Positions 38,718-46,799 of a DNA stretch of 64,000 nucleotides are shown in pieces. The notes below the pieces were generated by a model. The model ran no database searches. It was not told where the DNA came from and saw only the letters and a program-made list of their open reading frames with translations. The stretch comes from Piscinibacter sp943370595 (GTDB lineage Bacteria > Pseudomonadota > Gammaproteobacteria > Burkholderiales > Burkholderiaceae_C), in contig CALRRO020000005.1 in NCBI GenBank assembly GCA_943370595.1, positions 1 to 64,000 on the forward strand, read 5' to 3'. Numbering within the stretch: position 1 is the first letter of the stretch; every line of letters begins with the position of its first letter. The translations under genes and the position numbers were made by a program.

Positions 38718-39805
38718 GGCGCTGGGCACTGATGGCTGGCCTGGGGCTGATCGGCACGCTCGCGCTGGCGGCGGCCAGCGTCTGCCTGACCAGCGGCTGC
38801 AGTTCGATCGGCTACTACGCGCAGTCGGTCGGCGGGCACCTGTCGCTGCTGCGCGCGGCGCGGCCGGTGCCGGAGGTGATCGGCGACCCGCAGGCCGAAG
38901 CGGCGCTGAAGGAGCGGCTGGCCCTGAGCCAGCGCATGCGCGACTTCGCGATCAGCGAGCTGAAGCTGCCCGACAACGCCAGCTACCGCCGCTTCGCCGA
39001 CCTCAAGCGCCCGGCGGCGGTGTGGAACGTGGTCGCCGCGCCCGAACTGAGCCTGCAGCTCAAGACCTGGTGCTACCCGATCATGGGTTGCGCCGGCTAC
39101 CGCGGCTACTTCGACCGTGCCGATGCCGACAGCTACGCGGCCGCGCTGCGCGAGGACAGGCTCGAGGTCAGCGTCTACGGCGTGCCGGCCTACTCGACGC
39201 TCGGCCGCCTGCCGGGCGGCTGGATGTCCGACCCGCTGCTCAGCACCTTCATCCAGTGGCCGGAAGGCGAACTGGCGCGGCTGATCTTCCACGAGCTGTC
39301 GCACCAGATCGCCTACGCGCCGGACGACACCGAATTCAACGAATCCTTCGCCACCGCGGTCGAGCGCATCGGCGGCGCCCGCTGGCTGGAACGCCATGCG
39401 TCGCCGAAGGCGCGCGAGGAGTACGCCGCCTTCGACGGCCGCCGGCAGGATTTCCGCGTGTTCACGATGGCCTGGCGCGACCGGCTCGACGCGCTGTACC
39501 GCTCGGCGGCCGGCGAGGCCGAGAAGCGCGAGCGCAAGGCGGCGCTGATGGCGCAGATGCGCGCCGACTTCGAGACGCTCAAGCGCGAGCGCTGGGGCGG
39601 GTTTTCCGGCTACGACGGCTGGTTCGCGCGCGCCAACAATGCCTCGTTCGGCGTGCTCGCCGCCTACAACGCGCTGGTGCCCGACTTCGAGCGGCTGTTC
39701 CAGCGCAGCGGCGGCGACTTCGAACGCTTCTATGCCGAGGTCCGGCGGCTGGCCCAGATGCCCAAGGCCGAACGCCGCGCAGCACTTTCCAAGACAGGAG
39801 ACTGA
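38714..39805 (+). CDS. Putative aminopeptidase lipoprotein (Pfam Aminopep-like)
   Basis: A 363-residue protein with a signal helix and probable lipobox ending at Cys29 (LTSGC). It continues GYYAQSVGGHLSLL, the typical start of this family, and carries a zinc site HELSHQ followed by FNESFATAVERIG, the metzincin-like gluzincin arrangement. I chose GTG 38714, which overlaps the preceding stop and gives a positive n-region; ATG 38732 would remove those Arg residues. Coupled translation with the molybdoenzyme gene is surprising functionally. It probably acts in the periplasm. A short gap follows before the PHA-system gene. Confidence 0.83.
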   Translation: MRRWALMAGLGLIGTLALAAASVCLTSGCSSIGYYAQSVGGHLSLLRAARPVPEVIGDPQAEAALKERLALSQRMRDFAISELKLPDNASYRRFADLKRPAAVWNVVAAPELSLQLKTWCYPIMGCAGYRGYFDRADADSYAAALREDRLEVSVYGVPAYSTLGRLPGGWMSDPLLSTFIQWPEGELARLIFHELSHQIAYAPDDTEFNESFATAVERIGGARWLERHASPKAREEYAAFDGRRQDFRVFTMAWRDRLDALYRSAAGEAEKRERKAALMAQMRADFETLKRERWGGFSGYDGWFARANNASFGVLAAYNALVPDFERLFQRSGGDFERFYAEVRRLAQMPKAERRAALSKTGD

Positions 39806-39808
39806 ACC

Positions 39809-40141
39809 ATGCCTGACATCCGCATCCACCGCACGCATTCCCTGGGCCTGGCCAAGGCGCGCGAGATCGCCTGGCAATGGGCCGAGGAGGTGGAGAAGAA
39901 GTTCGACATGGAGTGCACCGTGGTCGAGGGCGAGACCAGCGACACGGTGCAGTTCACGCGCTCGGGAGTGAACGGCCGCCTGATCGTGGCGGCCGACCAC
40001 TTCGACCTCGACGCCAAGCTCGGCTTCCTGCTCGGCGCCTTCAGCAAGACGATCGAAGGCGAGATCGAGAAGAACCTCGATGCCCTGCTGGCCAAAGGAA
40101 GCAAAGCGGCCGCGAAGAAGGCCGCCCCGAAGAAGAAGTAG
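39809..40141 (+). CDS. Polyhydroxyalkanoic acid system family protein
   Basis: A 110-residue protein of the PHA granule-region family (PHA_gran_rgn). It begins MPDIRIHRTHSLGLAKAREI and ends in a Lys/Ala-rich tail (AAAKKAAPKKK) resembling histone-like tails of granule-associated proteins. The middle VVAADHFDLDAKLGFLLGAF is typical. It starts 3 nt after the aminopeptidase stop. Other storage-related genes follow: an acyl-CoA-binding protein and a WS/DGAT enzyme. Confidence 0.8.
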   Translation: MPDIRIHRTHSLGLAKAREIAWQWAEEVEKKFDMECTVVEGETSDTVQFTRSGVNGRLIVAADHFDLDAKLGFLLGAFSKTIEGEIEKNLDALLAKGSKAAAKKAAPKKK

Positions 40142-40164
40142 TTCCTGGCGGGCCGATGGGAGGG

Positions 40165-40422
40165 CTACGCCTTCAGGCCCTCGATCAGGTCGACGTACTC
40201 CTGCATGGCCTCGTCAGCGCTCTTGCCCTTCAGCGCATTCCAGGCGTCCCACTTGGCGCGGCCGACCATGTCGCCGAAGCCCGGCTTCTTGCCTTCCACG
40301 TCGCCGGCGGTCGCCTGCTTGTACAGCGAGTAGATCTGCAGCAGCGTCGCGTTGTCGGGTTTCTCGGGCAGGTTCTTCGAGTCGGCGACTGCCTGCTCGA
40401 ACGTCTTCTTGAGGTCGGCCAT
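40165..40422 (-). CDS. Acyl-CoA-binding protein
   Basis: An 85-residue protein with the complete ACBP fold: FEQAVADSKNLP, the core LQIYSLYKQATAGDV, and KWDAWNALKGKSADEAM. These include the Tyr and Lys residues that bind the adenine and phosphate of acyl-CoA. ACBP is mainly eukaryotic but occurs in a subset of bacteria, including Burkholderiales. It is convergent with the PHA-system gene and divergent from the WS/DGAT gene, with 93 bp between. It probably buffers long-chain acyl-CoA for storage-lipid synthesis. Confidence 0.92.
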   Translation of the reverse strand: MADLKKTFEQAVADSKNLPEKPDNATLLQIYSLYKQATAGDVEGKKPGFGDMVGRAKWDAWNALKGKSADEAMQEYVDLIEGLKA

Positions 40423-40515
40423 GGGAGCGTCTCCTGTGGGTGAAAATCGCCATTGACGGTGCCGATGTTACCCAGCATCTTGGCCCACCCGAAGAACGCC
40501 CCGAGGAGACTCCCA

Positions 40516-41940
40516 ATGTCGCAATCCGCCGAGCGCATGTCGCGCGTGGACACCGCGTGGCTGCGCATGGACAACGACGTCAACCTCATGATGATCGTCG
40601 GGGTCTGGCTGCTCGAGCCCGGCGTGTCCTACGAGGCGCTGTGCCAGCGCGTGCAGGACAAGCTGCTCAAGTACGAACGCTTCCGCCAGAAGGTGGTGCA
40701 GGACGCGATGGGCGCGACCTGGGTCGACGACCCGCAGTTCGACCTGCAGCACCACGTGGTTCGCGAAGAGCTCGAGCCGCGCAGTGGCCGCTCGATGCGC
40801 GAGGCGCTGCAGGCCCGCGCCGGCGAGCTCGCCACCACGCCGCTGGACCCCCACCGCCCGCTGTGGCAGTTCCACCTCGTCGAGCACTACGAGGGCGGCA
40901 GCGCGCTGATTGCCCGCGTGCACCACTGCATCGGCGACGGCATCGCACTGATCTCGGTGATGATGTCGATCACCGACGGCGGCATGGACCCGCCGCAGCG
41001 CAGGAAGCGCGAGAAGCCGGACGAGGCCCACGAGGAGGACTGGCTGTCCGAGGCGGTGCTCAAGCCGCTGACCGACATCACCATCAAGGCGATCGGCATG
41101 TACGGCAGCGGCGTGGCCAAGTCGATGGACATGCTGGCGCACCCGCAGCAGCCGCTGCTCGGCTCGCTGGACATGGCGCGCGTCGGCTACCAGGTGGTCA
41201 GCGACGTCGCCGCGCTGGCCATCATGCCGGACGACTCGCCGACCCAGCTCAAAGGCAAGCCGATCGGCCGGAAGGTCGTCGCCTGGAGCGAGCCGATGCC
41301 GCTGGAGACCGTCAAGGCGATCGGCAAGGGCCTGGGCTGCTCGATCAACGACGTGCTGCTGGCCTGCGTGGCCGGCGCGATCGGCGCCTACCTGCGCGAG
41401 CAGGGCGACGACCCCACCGGCAAGGAGATCCGCGCGATGGTGCCGGTCAACCTGCGCCCGCTGGACGAGGCCTGGAAGCTCGGCAACCGCTTCGGCCTGG
41501 CGCCGCTGGTGCTGCCGATCGGCATCGACAACCCGGTCGAGCGGGTCTACGCCGTGCGCCGGCGCATGAGCGAGCTCAAGGGCAGCTACCAGCCGCTGCT
41601 GGCCTTCGCGGTGCTGGCCGTGGCCGGCTTGCTGATCAAGCCGGTGCAGGACGCGCTGCTCGGCATGTTCGCGAAGAAGACGACCGCGGTGATGACCAAC
41701 GTGCCCGGCCCGGCCAAGCCGCTGAAGCTGTGCGGCTCGACGCTGCGTCAGACGATGTTCTGGGTGCCGGCCTCGGGTGACGTGGGCATGGGCGTGAGCA
41801 TCCTGACCTACGGCGGCGGCGTGCAGTTCGGCCTGATCACCGATGCCGGGCTGTGCCCGCAGCCGCAGAAGATCATCGAGCGCTTCGAGCCCGAGTTCGA
41901 GAAGCTGCTGCTGCTGACGCTGATGCTGCCTTGGAACTGA
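40516..41940 (+). CDS. Wax ester synthase/diacylglycerol acyltransferase (WS/DGAT family)
   Basis: A 474-residue acyltransferase joining acyl-CoA to fatty alcohols or diacylglycerol. The catalytic motif HHCIGDGIAL (HHxxxDG) is intact. The N-terminal MSRVDTAWLRMDNDVNLM and the C-terminal TNVPGPAKPLKLCGS segment are family hallmarks. ATG 40516 has a GGAG ribosome site. It sits beside an acyl-CoA-binding protein and a PHA-system protein. The sensor kinase gene begins around its end, overlapping by about 10 nt if the TTG start is right. Confidence 0.92.
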   Translation: MSQSAERMSRVDTAWLRMDNDVNLMMIVGVWLLEPGVSYEALCQRVQDKLLKYERFRQKVVQDAMGATWVDDPQFDLQHHVVREELEPRSGRSMREALQARAGELATTPLDPHRPLWQFHLVEHYEGGSALIARVHHCIGDGIALISVMMSITDGGMDPPQRRKREKPDEAHEEDWLSEAVLKPLTDITIKAIGMYGSGVAKSMDMLAHPQQPLLGSLDMARVGYQVVSDVAALAIMPDDSPTQLKGKPIGRKVVAWSEPMPLETVKAIGKGLGCSINDVLLACVAGAIGAYLREQGDDPTGKEIRAMVPVNLRPLDEAWKLGNRFGLAPLVLPIGIDNPVERVYAVRRRMSELKGSYQPLLAFAVLAVAGLLIKPVQDALLGMFAKKTTAVMTNVPGPAKPLKLCGSTLRQTMFWVPASGDVGMGVSILTYGGGVQFGLITDAGLCPQPQKIIERFEPEFEKLLLLTLMLPWN

Positions 41941-44477
41941 GCCGCGAGCCCACCCCGGCCGGCGGGCGAACCGGCATCGGGGCGCGCCTCGTCTGGTTCA
42001 ACCTGCTGCTGATCGCCCTGGTGGTGGCCCTGGTGGCCGTGTCGCAGACCGCCAGCCGGCGCAACTTCATCGAGCGTGCACAGGTTGCCACCGACAACCT
42101 CGCGGCGGCGATGGCGCAGCGCTTGGAGGCCGAGGTCGATCGTGTCGACGTGGGGGTCCGCAATGTCGTGCTCGACGTCGAGCGCGAGTTGGCCGCCGGT
42201 GGCCGGCTCGACGCGGAGCGCATCGAGGCACTGCTCGACCAGCAACTCGCGCTCGTGCCGCAGATCGACAGCATCCGCATGGTCGATGCCGACGGCGTGG
42301 TGCGCTACGGGCGCGAGGTCGCGAAGACGCCGGGTGTCTCGATCGCGGACCGGGAGCACTTCGTGCAGGCCCGCGAACGACAGGGTGACGGGCCGATCGT
42401 CTCCGGGCCGCTGCAATCGCGCATCAGCGGCCGCTGGGTGGTGGCCGTCACGCGGCCCCTGCACGACGCGCGTGGCGGCTTTGCCGGGGTGGTCTATGCC
42501 CACCTGACGGTGGATCGGGTGGCGAAGTTGCTCGAAGGCGTGGACCTCGGCGCCCAGGGCGCGATCACCGTGCGCGGCAACGGCCTGAGCCTGGTCGCGC
42601 GGCGCACGGCCCGCGAGGGCGCGAAGCCCAGCGTGGGCGCACGCAATGTCTCCGCCGAACTGAGCGCCGCGCTGGCATCGCAGCCGGATGTCGGCCGCTT
42701 CGTGGCGCGCACGGCCATGGACGGTATCGAACGCACCAACTCCTACCGGCGCGTCGGATCGACGCCCCTGCTGGTGCTGGTCGGGCTGGCCACCGACGAC
42801 TTCCTCGCCCCCTGGCACGTGCAGACCCGGCAGGTGACCGTGCTGGCGGCGCTGGCGCTGGCGGTGCTGGCGGCGTCTTCCGTGCTGCTGTACCGCGCCT
42901 GGGACGGCGAAGCGCGCAGCGCGCGCTCGCTGGCCCGCGAAGGCGAGCGTTACCGTGCGCTGCTGCGTTCCGCCAGCGACGGCATGCACGTGATCGACCG
43001 CGCCGGCCGGCTGGTCGAGATGAGCGACTCGTTCGCGGCCATGCTGGGCTACCGGCGCGAGGAACTGCTGACACAACATGTGTCGTTCTGGGATGCCAGG
43101 CTCTCGGCGGAAGAGGTGGACCGGCGGCTGGCGGCCTTCGCCATGGGACAGCTCACCCACTTCAGCTCGCAGCACCGCTGCCGCGACGGGCGTGTGATCG
43201 AGGTCGAGGTGGTCAGCCTGGGCGTGTGCATCGAGGGCGAGGAACTGCTGTACTGCTCCTCGCGCGACGTCACCGAGCGGCGTGCACAGGCGCGTGAACT
43301 GGAGCAGCACCGCCACCACCTCGAGGCGCTGGTGGCCGAGCGCACCGAGCAGTGGCGCCAGTCGGAGTTGCGCTTCCGCGCGCTGGTGGAGCAGTCACTG
43401 GTCGGTGTGTACGTGCAGGTCAGGAACGAGTACCGATTCGTCAACCCGGCGCTCGCGGCGATCTTCGGCTACGACACGCCGGAGCAGATGATCGGCGGCG
43501 CGGTGCGCGCGCACACGCTGGTCGCCCCGGAAGACCTCGAACGCGTCACCACGATCGCGCAGCGGGTCATCGCCGGGGACGAGCCGGTCACGCAGCTCAC
43601 GTTCACCGGCGTGCGCCGTGACGGCAGCCGGGTGGTGGTGGAAACCTTCGCCTGCCCGATCCACGATGCCGACGGGCCGGCGGCGATCGGCCTGCTGCTC
43701 GATGTCACCGCGCAGCGCCAGGCCGAGGCCGAGCGTGCTGCCGCCCTGGCGCGCGAACAGGGGCTGCGCAGCGAGGCTGAACGGCAGGCGCAGTCGCTGC
43801 GTGAACTGCTCGAGCAGCGCGACGAGTTCGTGCGGGTTCTCGCGCACGAGGTGCGCCAGCCATTGAACAACGCCTCCGCGGCGCTGCAGAGCGCGACGGC
43901 CGGGCTGCTGCCGCAGGACGGCGCGGCTCAGCGCATCGCGCGGGCGCAGTCGGTGATCGGCCAGATCGTCGCCAGCCTGGACAACACGCTGGCCGCCACC
44001 GCCTTGCTCACCAGCAGCCAGAAACTCGACACCCGCGATGCCGACGTCGGGGCGCTGATCGAGCTCAGCCTGGGCGATCTCGACGCCAGGACGCGCTCAC
44101 GCGTCCGCGTGGAACGCGTCTCGTCGACACGCACCGCGAGCATGGACATCGGTCTGATGCGCCTGGCGCTGCGCAACGTGCTCGGCAACGCGCTGAGCTA
44201 CTCGCCCGTGGACGCCGACGTGGTGCTGCGGGTGGTCGACAGCGACGAGCCGCTGGCACTGGTCTTCGAAGTGATCGACCAGGGGCCGGGCATCGCCGAC
44301 GACCTGCTGCCGCGCCTGTTCGAGCGCGGCGAGCGCGGCTCGCACGGGCTGCCGGGCCACGGCATCGGCCTGCACGTGGTCAAGCGGGTGATGGAACTGC
44401 ACGGCGGCCAGGTCGACGTGCGGCCGAGCCGGCCGCACGGCGCGGTGTTCAGACTGTGGCTGCCGCAGGGGCAGTGA
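41931..44477 (+). CDS. Membrane-bound PAS-domain sensor histidine kinase
   Basis: A kinase of about 848 residues. Two transmembrane helices (about 17-38 and 300-322) flank a periplasmic Cache-like domain. Two PAS domains follow (about 345-455, 480-595), then a HisKA-type helix with His639 in VLAHEVRQPLNNASAALQ and an ATPase with NVLGNALSYSP, DQGPGIADD and GHGIGLHVVK. The 5' end is uncertain: TTG 41931 overlaps the WS/DGAT stop by 10 nt, while ATG 41853 would overlap by 88 nt, so I prefer TTG. The cognate regulator is probably the convergent gene downstream. Confidence 0.86.
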   Translation: MELSREPTPAGGRTGIGARLVWFNLLLIALVVALVAVSQTASRRNFIERAQVATDNLAAAMAQRLEAEVDRVDVGVRNVVLDVERELAAGGRLDAERIEALLDQQLALVPQIDSIRMVDADGVVRYGREVAKTPGVSIADREHFVQARERQGDGPIVSGPLQSRISGRWVVAVTRPLHDARGGFAGVVYAHLTVDRVAKLLEGVDLGAQGAITVRGNGLSLVARRTAREGAKPSVGARNVSAELSAALASQPDVGRFVARTAMDGIERTNSYRRVGSTPLLVLVGLATDDFLAPWHVQTRQVTVLAALALAVLAASSVLLYRAWDGEARSARSLAREGERYRALLRSASDGMHVIDRAGRLVEMSDSFAAMLGYRREELLTQHVSFWDARLSAEEVDRRLAAFAMGQLTHFSSQHRCRDGRVIEVEVVSLGVCIEGEELLYCSSRDVTERRAQARELEQHRHHLEALVAERTEQWRQSELRFRALVEQSLVGVYVQVRNEYRFVNPALAAIFGYDTPEQMIGGAVRAHTLVAPEDLERVTTIAQRVIAGDEPVTQLTFTGVRRDGSRVVVETFACPIHDADGPAAIGLLLDVTAQRQAEAERAAALAREQGLRSEAERQAQSLRELLEQRDEFVRVLAHEVRQPLNNASAALQSATAGLLPQDGAAQRIARAQSVIGQIVASLDNTLAATALLTSSQKLDTRDADVGALIELSLGDLDARTRSRVRVERVSSTRTASMDIGLMRLALRNVLGNALSYSPVDADVVLRVVDSDEPLALVFEVIDQGPGIADDLLPRLFERGERGSHGLPGHGIGLHVVKRVMELHGGQVDVRPSRPHGAVFRLWLPQGQ

Positions 44478-44479
44478 AC

Positions 44480-44518
44480 ACAGGGCCCCCTGTCGCTGCG
44501 CTCTTGCCCCCGAGGGGC
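44480..44518. terminator. Hairpins between convergent kinase and response-regulator genes
   Basis: Two small stems occur in the 83-bp gap: ACAGGG, CC, CCCTGT (44480-44493) and GCCCC, CGA, GGGGC (44506-44518). They sit between converging genes, so a bidirectional termination role is plausible, though there is no T-run. The surrounding CCCCCGAGGGGCGCTGCCGG text resembles a repeat common in Burkholderiales intergenic regions. Confidence 0.35.
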
Positions 44519-44560
44519 GCTGCCGGGCTTGGGGCGGCCCGGCGCCCGGCAATCGTCGCT

Positions 44561-45268
44561 TCAGGCGCTGCGCAGCGGCCCGCGGAACACGTAGCCGACG
44601 CGTGACAGCGCCTGCAGCGGCACCGGGCTGGCCGTGGCCCGCTCGATGCGCCGGCGCAGCCGGTAGATGATCGCGCTGAGCGTGTTGTCCGGCTCCTCGG
44701 TGACCGGGCGGCCGAGGTGGTGGCACAGCGACTCGCGCGTGACCGCCTGGCCTTCGGCCTGCACGAAGCGCTCCATCACCGCGAGGTCGAGGTCGGACAG
44801 GTCGATGCGCACGCCGTCCGGCGCGATCAGCCGGCCGGCCTGGCGGTCCAGCAGCCATTCACCCGAACTGCCGCTGTACGACGCGACCCGGCGGTGCACG
44901 GCACGGATGGCCACGACCACCTGGTCGAAGCTCGCCGGCTTGGCCAGGTGCATGTCGGCGCCGGCATCGACGACCGACGAGAACACGTCCGGTGCCAGCC
45001 GGCCCGACACGACCAGCAGTCCGGCCTGGGTGCGGCGGCGCAGGATGCGGATCAGCTCGACGCCATCCACGCCCGGCAGCATCAGGTCGAGGATGTAGAA
45101 GTTGAACGAGAACGGCGAGGTGTGGGCGAGCAGCTCGTTGCTGTCGCTGAAGGTCTGCACCTCGATGTCGAGCCCGCGCAGGTGGGCGGCGAGGTACTCG
45201 CGGTACTCGGGATCGTCGTCGACCAGAGCGAGGGTCCGCGGCAACGGCGATGTGCTGGAGTTCGGCAT
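44561..45268 (-). CDS. OmpR-family two-component response regulator
   Basis: A 235-residue regulator. The receiver domain has the acidic pocket Asp17-Asp19 (LVDDDPEYRE), the phospho-acceptor Asp61 (YILDLMLPGVDG) and the conserved Lys in HLAKPAS. The C-terminal winged helix includes LSDLDLAVMERFVQAEG and the LSAIIYRLRRRIE recognition helix with ALSRVGYVF. ATG 45268 (MPNSSTSPLP) is preferred to an upstream in-frame ATG. It converges on the sensor kinase; this tail-to-tail layout is less common than an operon. The 145-bp upstream region has the lowest GC in the window. Confidence 0.92.
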   Translation of the reverse strand: MPNSSTSPLPRTLALVDDDPEYREYLAAHLRGLDIEVQTFSDSNELLAHTSPFSFNFYILDLMLPGVDGVELIRILRRRTQAGLLVVSGRLAPDVFSSVVDAGADMHLAKPASFDQVVVAIRAVHRRVASYSGSSGEWLLDRQAGRLIAPDGVRIDLSDLDLAVMERFVQAEGQAVTRESLCHHLGRPVTEEPDNTLSAIIYRLRRRIERATASPVPLQALSRVGYVFRGPLRSA

Positions 45269-45366
45269 GTCTCGATTTATTCCCAACGGAGAAGCAAAAA
45301 ATTCTATCCACCGTCGGCGCATTTCCTACGAGTGAATTGCCTGGGAACACGCGCTTTGTCCAGTGA

Positions 45367-45376
45367 TTGTCGACAA
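45367..45376. promoter_or_regulatory. Palindrome TTGTCGACAA upstream of the response regulator
   Basis: A perfect 10-bp palindrome lies about 100 bp upstream of the regulator start in the AT-rich 45269-45413 gap. It may be an operator or a -35 region. A TAGAAT -10-like hexamer lies nearer the gene on the minus strand (about 45298-45303). Confidence 0.3.
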
Positions 45377-45393
45377 AAGAAGTCAGAAATGAG

Positions 45394-45409
45394 TCATCAG
45401 AAGTGATGA
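45394..45409. terminator. Hairpin downstream of the MATE gene
   Basis: TCATCA, loop GAAG, TGATGA lies 5 bp after the MATE stop on the minus strand. A T-rich stretch (CTCATTTCTGACTTCTTTTG) follows on that strand. This is a moderate intrinsic-terminator candidate separating the MATE and response-regulator genes. Confidence 0.4.
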
Positions 45410-45413
45410 TTCG

Positions 45414-46799
45414 TCACTTATGGGTTTCGGTGAGCTGTCGTGCGCGGCCGACCCGGCGGTGCGTGGTGCGCGCGTGCGAGAGCCAGCCGCGTCGCTGCCA
45501 GCGCGCAGCCATCATCAGCCCGCGCAGCCATTCGTCGGCGGTGTAGGCGATCCAGACGCCGGGTAGGCCGAGCCCGAAGTGCACGCCCAGCAGCCAGGAT
45601 CCGCCGGCCATGACGACCAGCATCGAGACGCTGCCCACCGCCACCGGAAAGCGCGCGTCGCCGGTGGCTCGCAGCGCGTTGATCACCACCAGGTTGAAGA
45701 CCCGGCCGGGCTCCATGACCACGGCGATCCACAGCAGCGTCGAGCCCCACGCGATCACCGCCGCATCGCGGGTGAACTGCGCCAGCAGCCAGGGCCCGGC
45801 CAGTGCCGCCAGCAGCGCGCCGACGGTGCCGGTCAGCAGGCCCCAGCGCATGCTCCGGTGCACCAGGCGGTCGGCCTCGTGCAGGCGGCCGGCGCCGATC
45901 AGGTGGCCGACCAGGATCTCGCTGGCGAAGCCGACCGCCACGCCGAACAGCATCACGAAGTGCTGGATCTGCAGGGTGTAGGTCTGCGCCGCGAGTTGCG
46001 GCACGCCCATGCCGGCGACCATCGCCACGGTGACCATCATCGCGACGCGCCAGGAGATGTTCTCGGCGGCTCCGGGCAGGCCGATGTGCAGCACCGGCGC
46101 GAGGCGGCGTGCGCGGATCACCCACCAGTCGCGCCGCGTCGGCACCAGCGCCAGCCGGCGCCGCCACAGCCACAGGTGCAGCACCAGCCCGAGCGCGCGG
46201 CTGAGGGCCAGCGCGATGGCGAAGCCCGGCAGGCCCAGCGGCGGCAACGGGCCGGCGCCGTTCATCAGCGGCAGGCACAGGCCGAGGTGCACCGCGTGCA
46301 TGGCCAGCACCACCATCATGGTGTCGCGCGCATGCAGGTGGGCGCGCATCACCGAGGCCATGCTGGCGTTGAAGGCGTCGAAGGCGAGGCCGATCGCCAG
46401 CCATTGCAGGAAGGGCTGGGCCAGCGGCCGCACCTCGGCCGGCGCGTTGAGCAGACCGAGCAGGCCGCCGGCCCCGCCAGCCACTGCGAGGCCTGCACCC
46501 AGGCCCAGCCAGGTGCTGGCACCCAGCGATGCGCGGGCCGAACCGTCCGCGCCGGCCCGGTCGCCGGCACCGAGCTGCTGCGTGATGACCACGCTGACGC
46601 CCATGCTGACGATGCGGAACAGCAGGAAGAAGGCCTGCTGCACGTGGTTGGCCATCGCATACGCGCCGGAGGCGGCGTCCGACACCTTCGCGGCCAGCGC
46701 CAGGCCGGCCAGGCCGACCAGCGTGCCCAGCAGCAATTCGGCAGCCAGCGGCCAGGTCAGCGCGACCAGGCCAGGCCGTGGCGGAGCGGCGCTGTTCAT
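45414..46799 (-). CDS. MATE family multidrug efflux transporter
   Basis: A 461-residue inner-membrane protein with about 12 hydrophobic helices. Typical MATE features are the N-terminal LVALTWPLAAELLLGTLVGL, the AMANHVQQAFFLLFRI segment and the duplicated second half, with GLPGAAENISWRVAMMV as the equivalent of the first helix. Members export cationic compounds using Na+ or H+ gradients. ATG 46799 overlaps the stop of the LysR gene (ATGA), so both are probably translated together, suggesting the LysR protein controls the exporter or shares its signal. Confidence 0.88.
   Translation of the reverse strand: MNSAAPPRPGLVALTWPLAAELLLGTLVGLAGLALAAKVSDAASGAYAMANHVQQAFFLLFRIVSMGVSVVITQQLGAGDRAGADGSARASLGASTWLGLGAGLAVAGGAGGLLGLLNAPAEVRPLAQPFLQWLAIGLAFDAFNASMASVMRAHLHARDTMMVVLAMHAVHLGLCLPLMNGAGPLPPLGLPGFAIALALSRALGLVLHLWLWRRRLALVPTRRDWWVIRARRLAPVLHIGLPGAAENISWRVAMMVTVAMVAGMGVPQLAAQTYTLQIQHFVMLFGVAVGFASEILVGHLIGAGRLHEADRLVHRSMRWGLLTGTVGALLAALAGPWLLAQFTRDAAVIAWGSTLLWIAVVMEPGRVFNLVVINALRATGDARFPVAVGSVSMLVVMAGGSWLLGVHFGLGLPGVWIAYTADEWLRGLMMAARWQRRGWLSHARTTHRRVGRARQLTETHK

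Noticed and set aside
44561..45322. Response regulator starting at 45322
   Set aside because: The 18 extra residues are non-conserved; ATG 45268 gives a normal receiver N-terminus.
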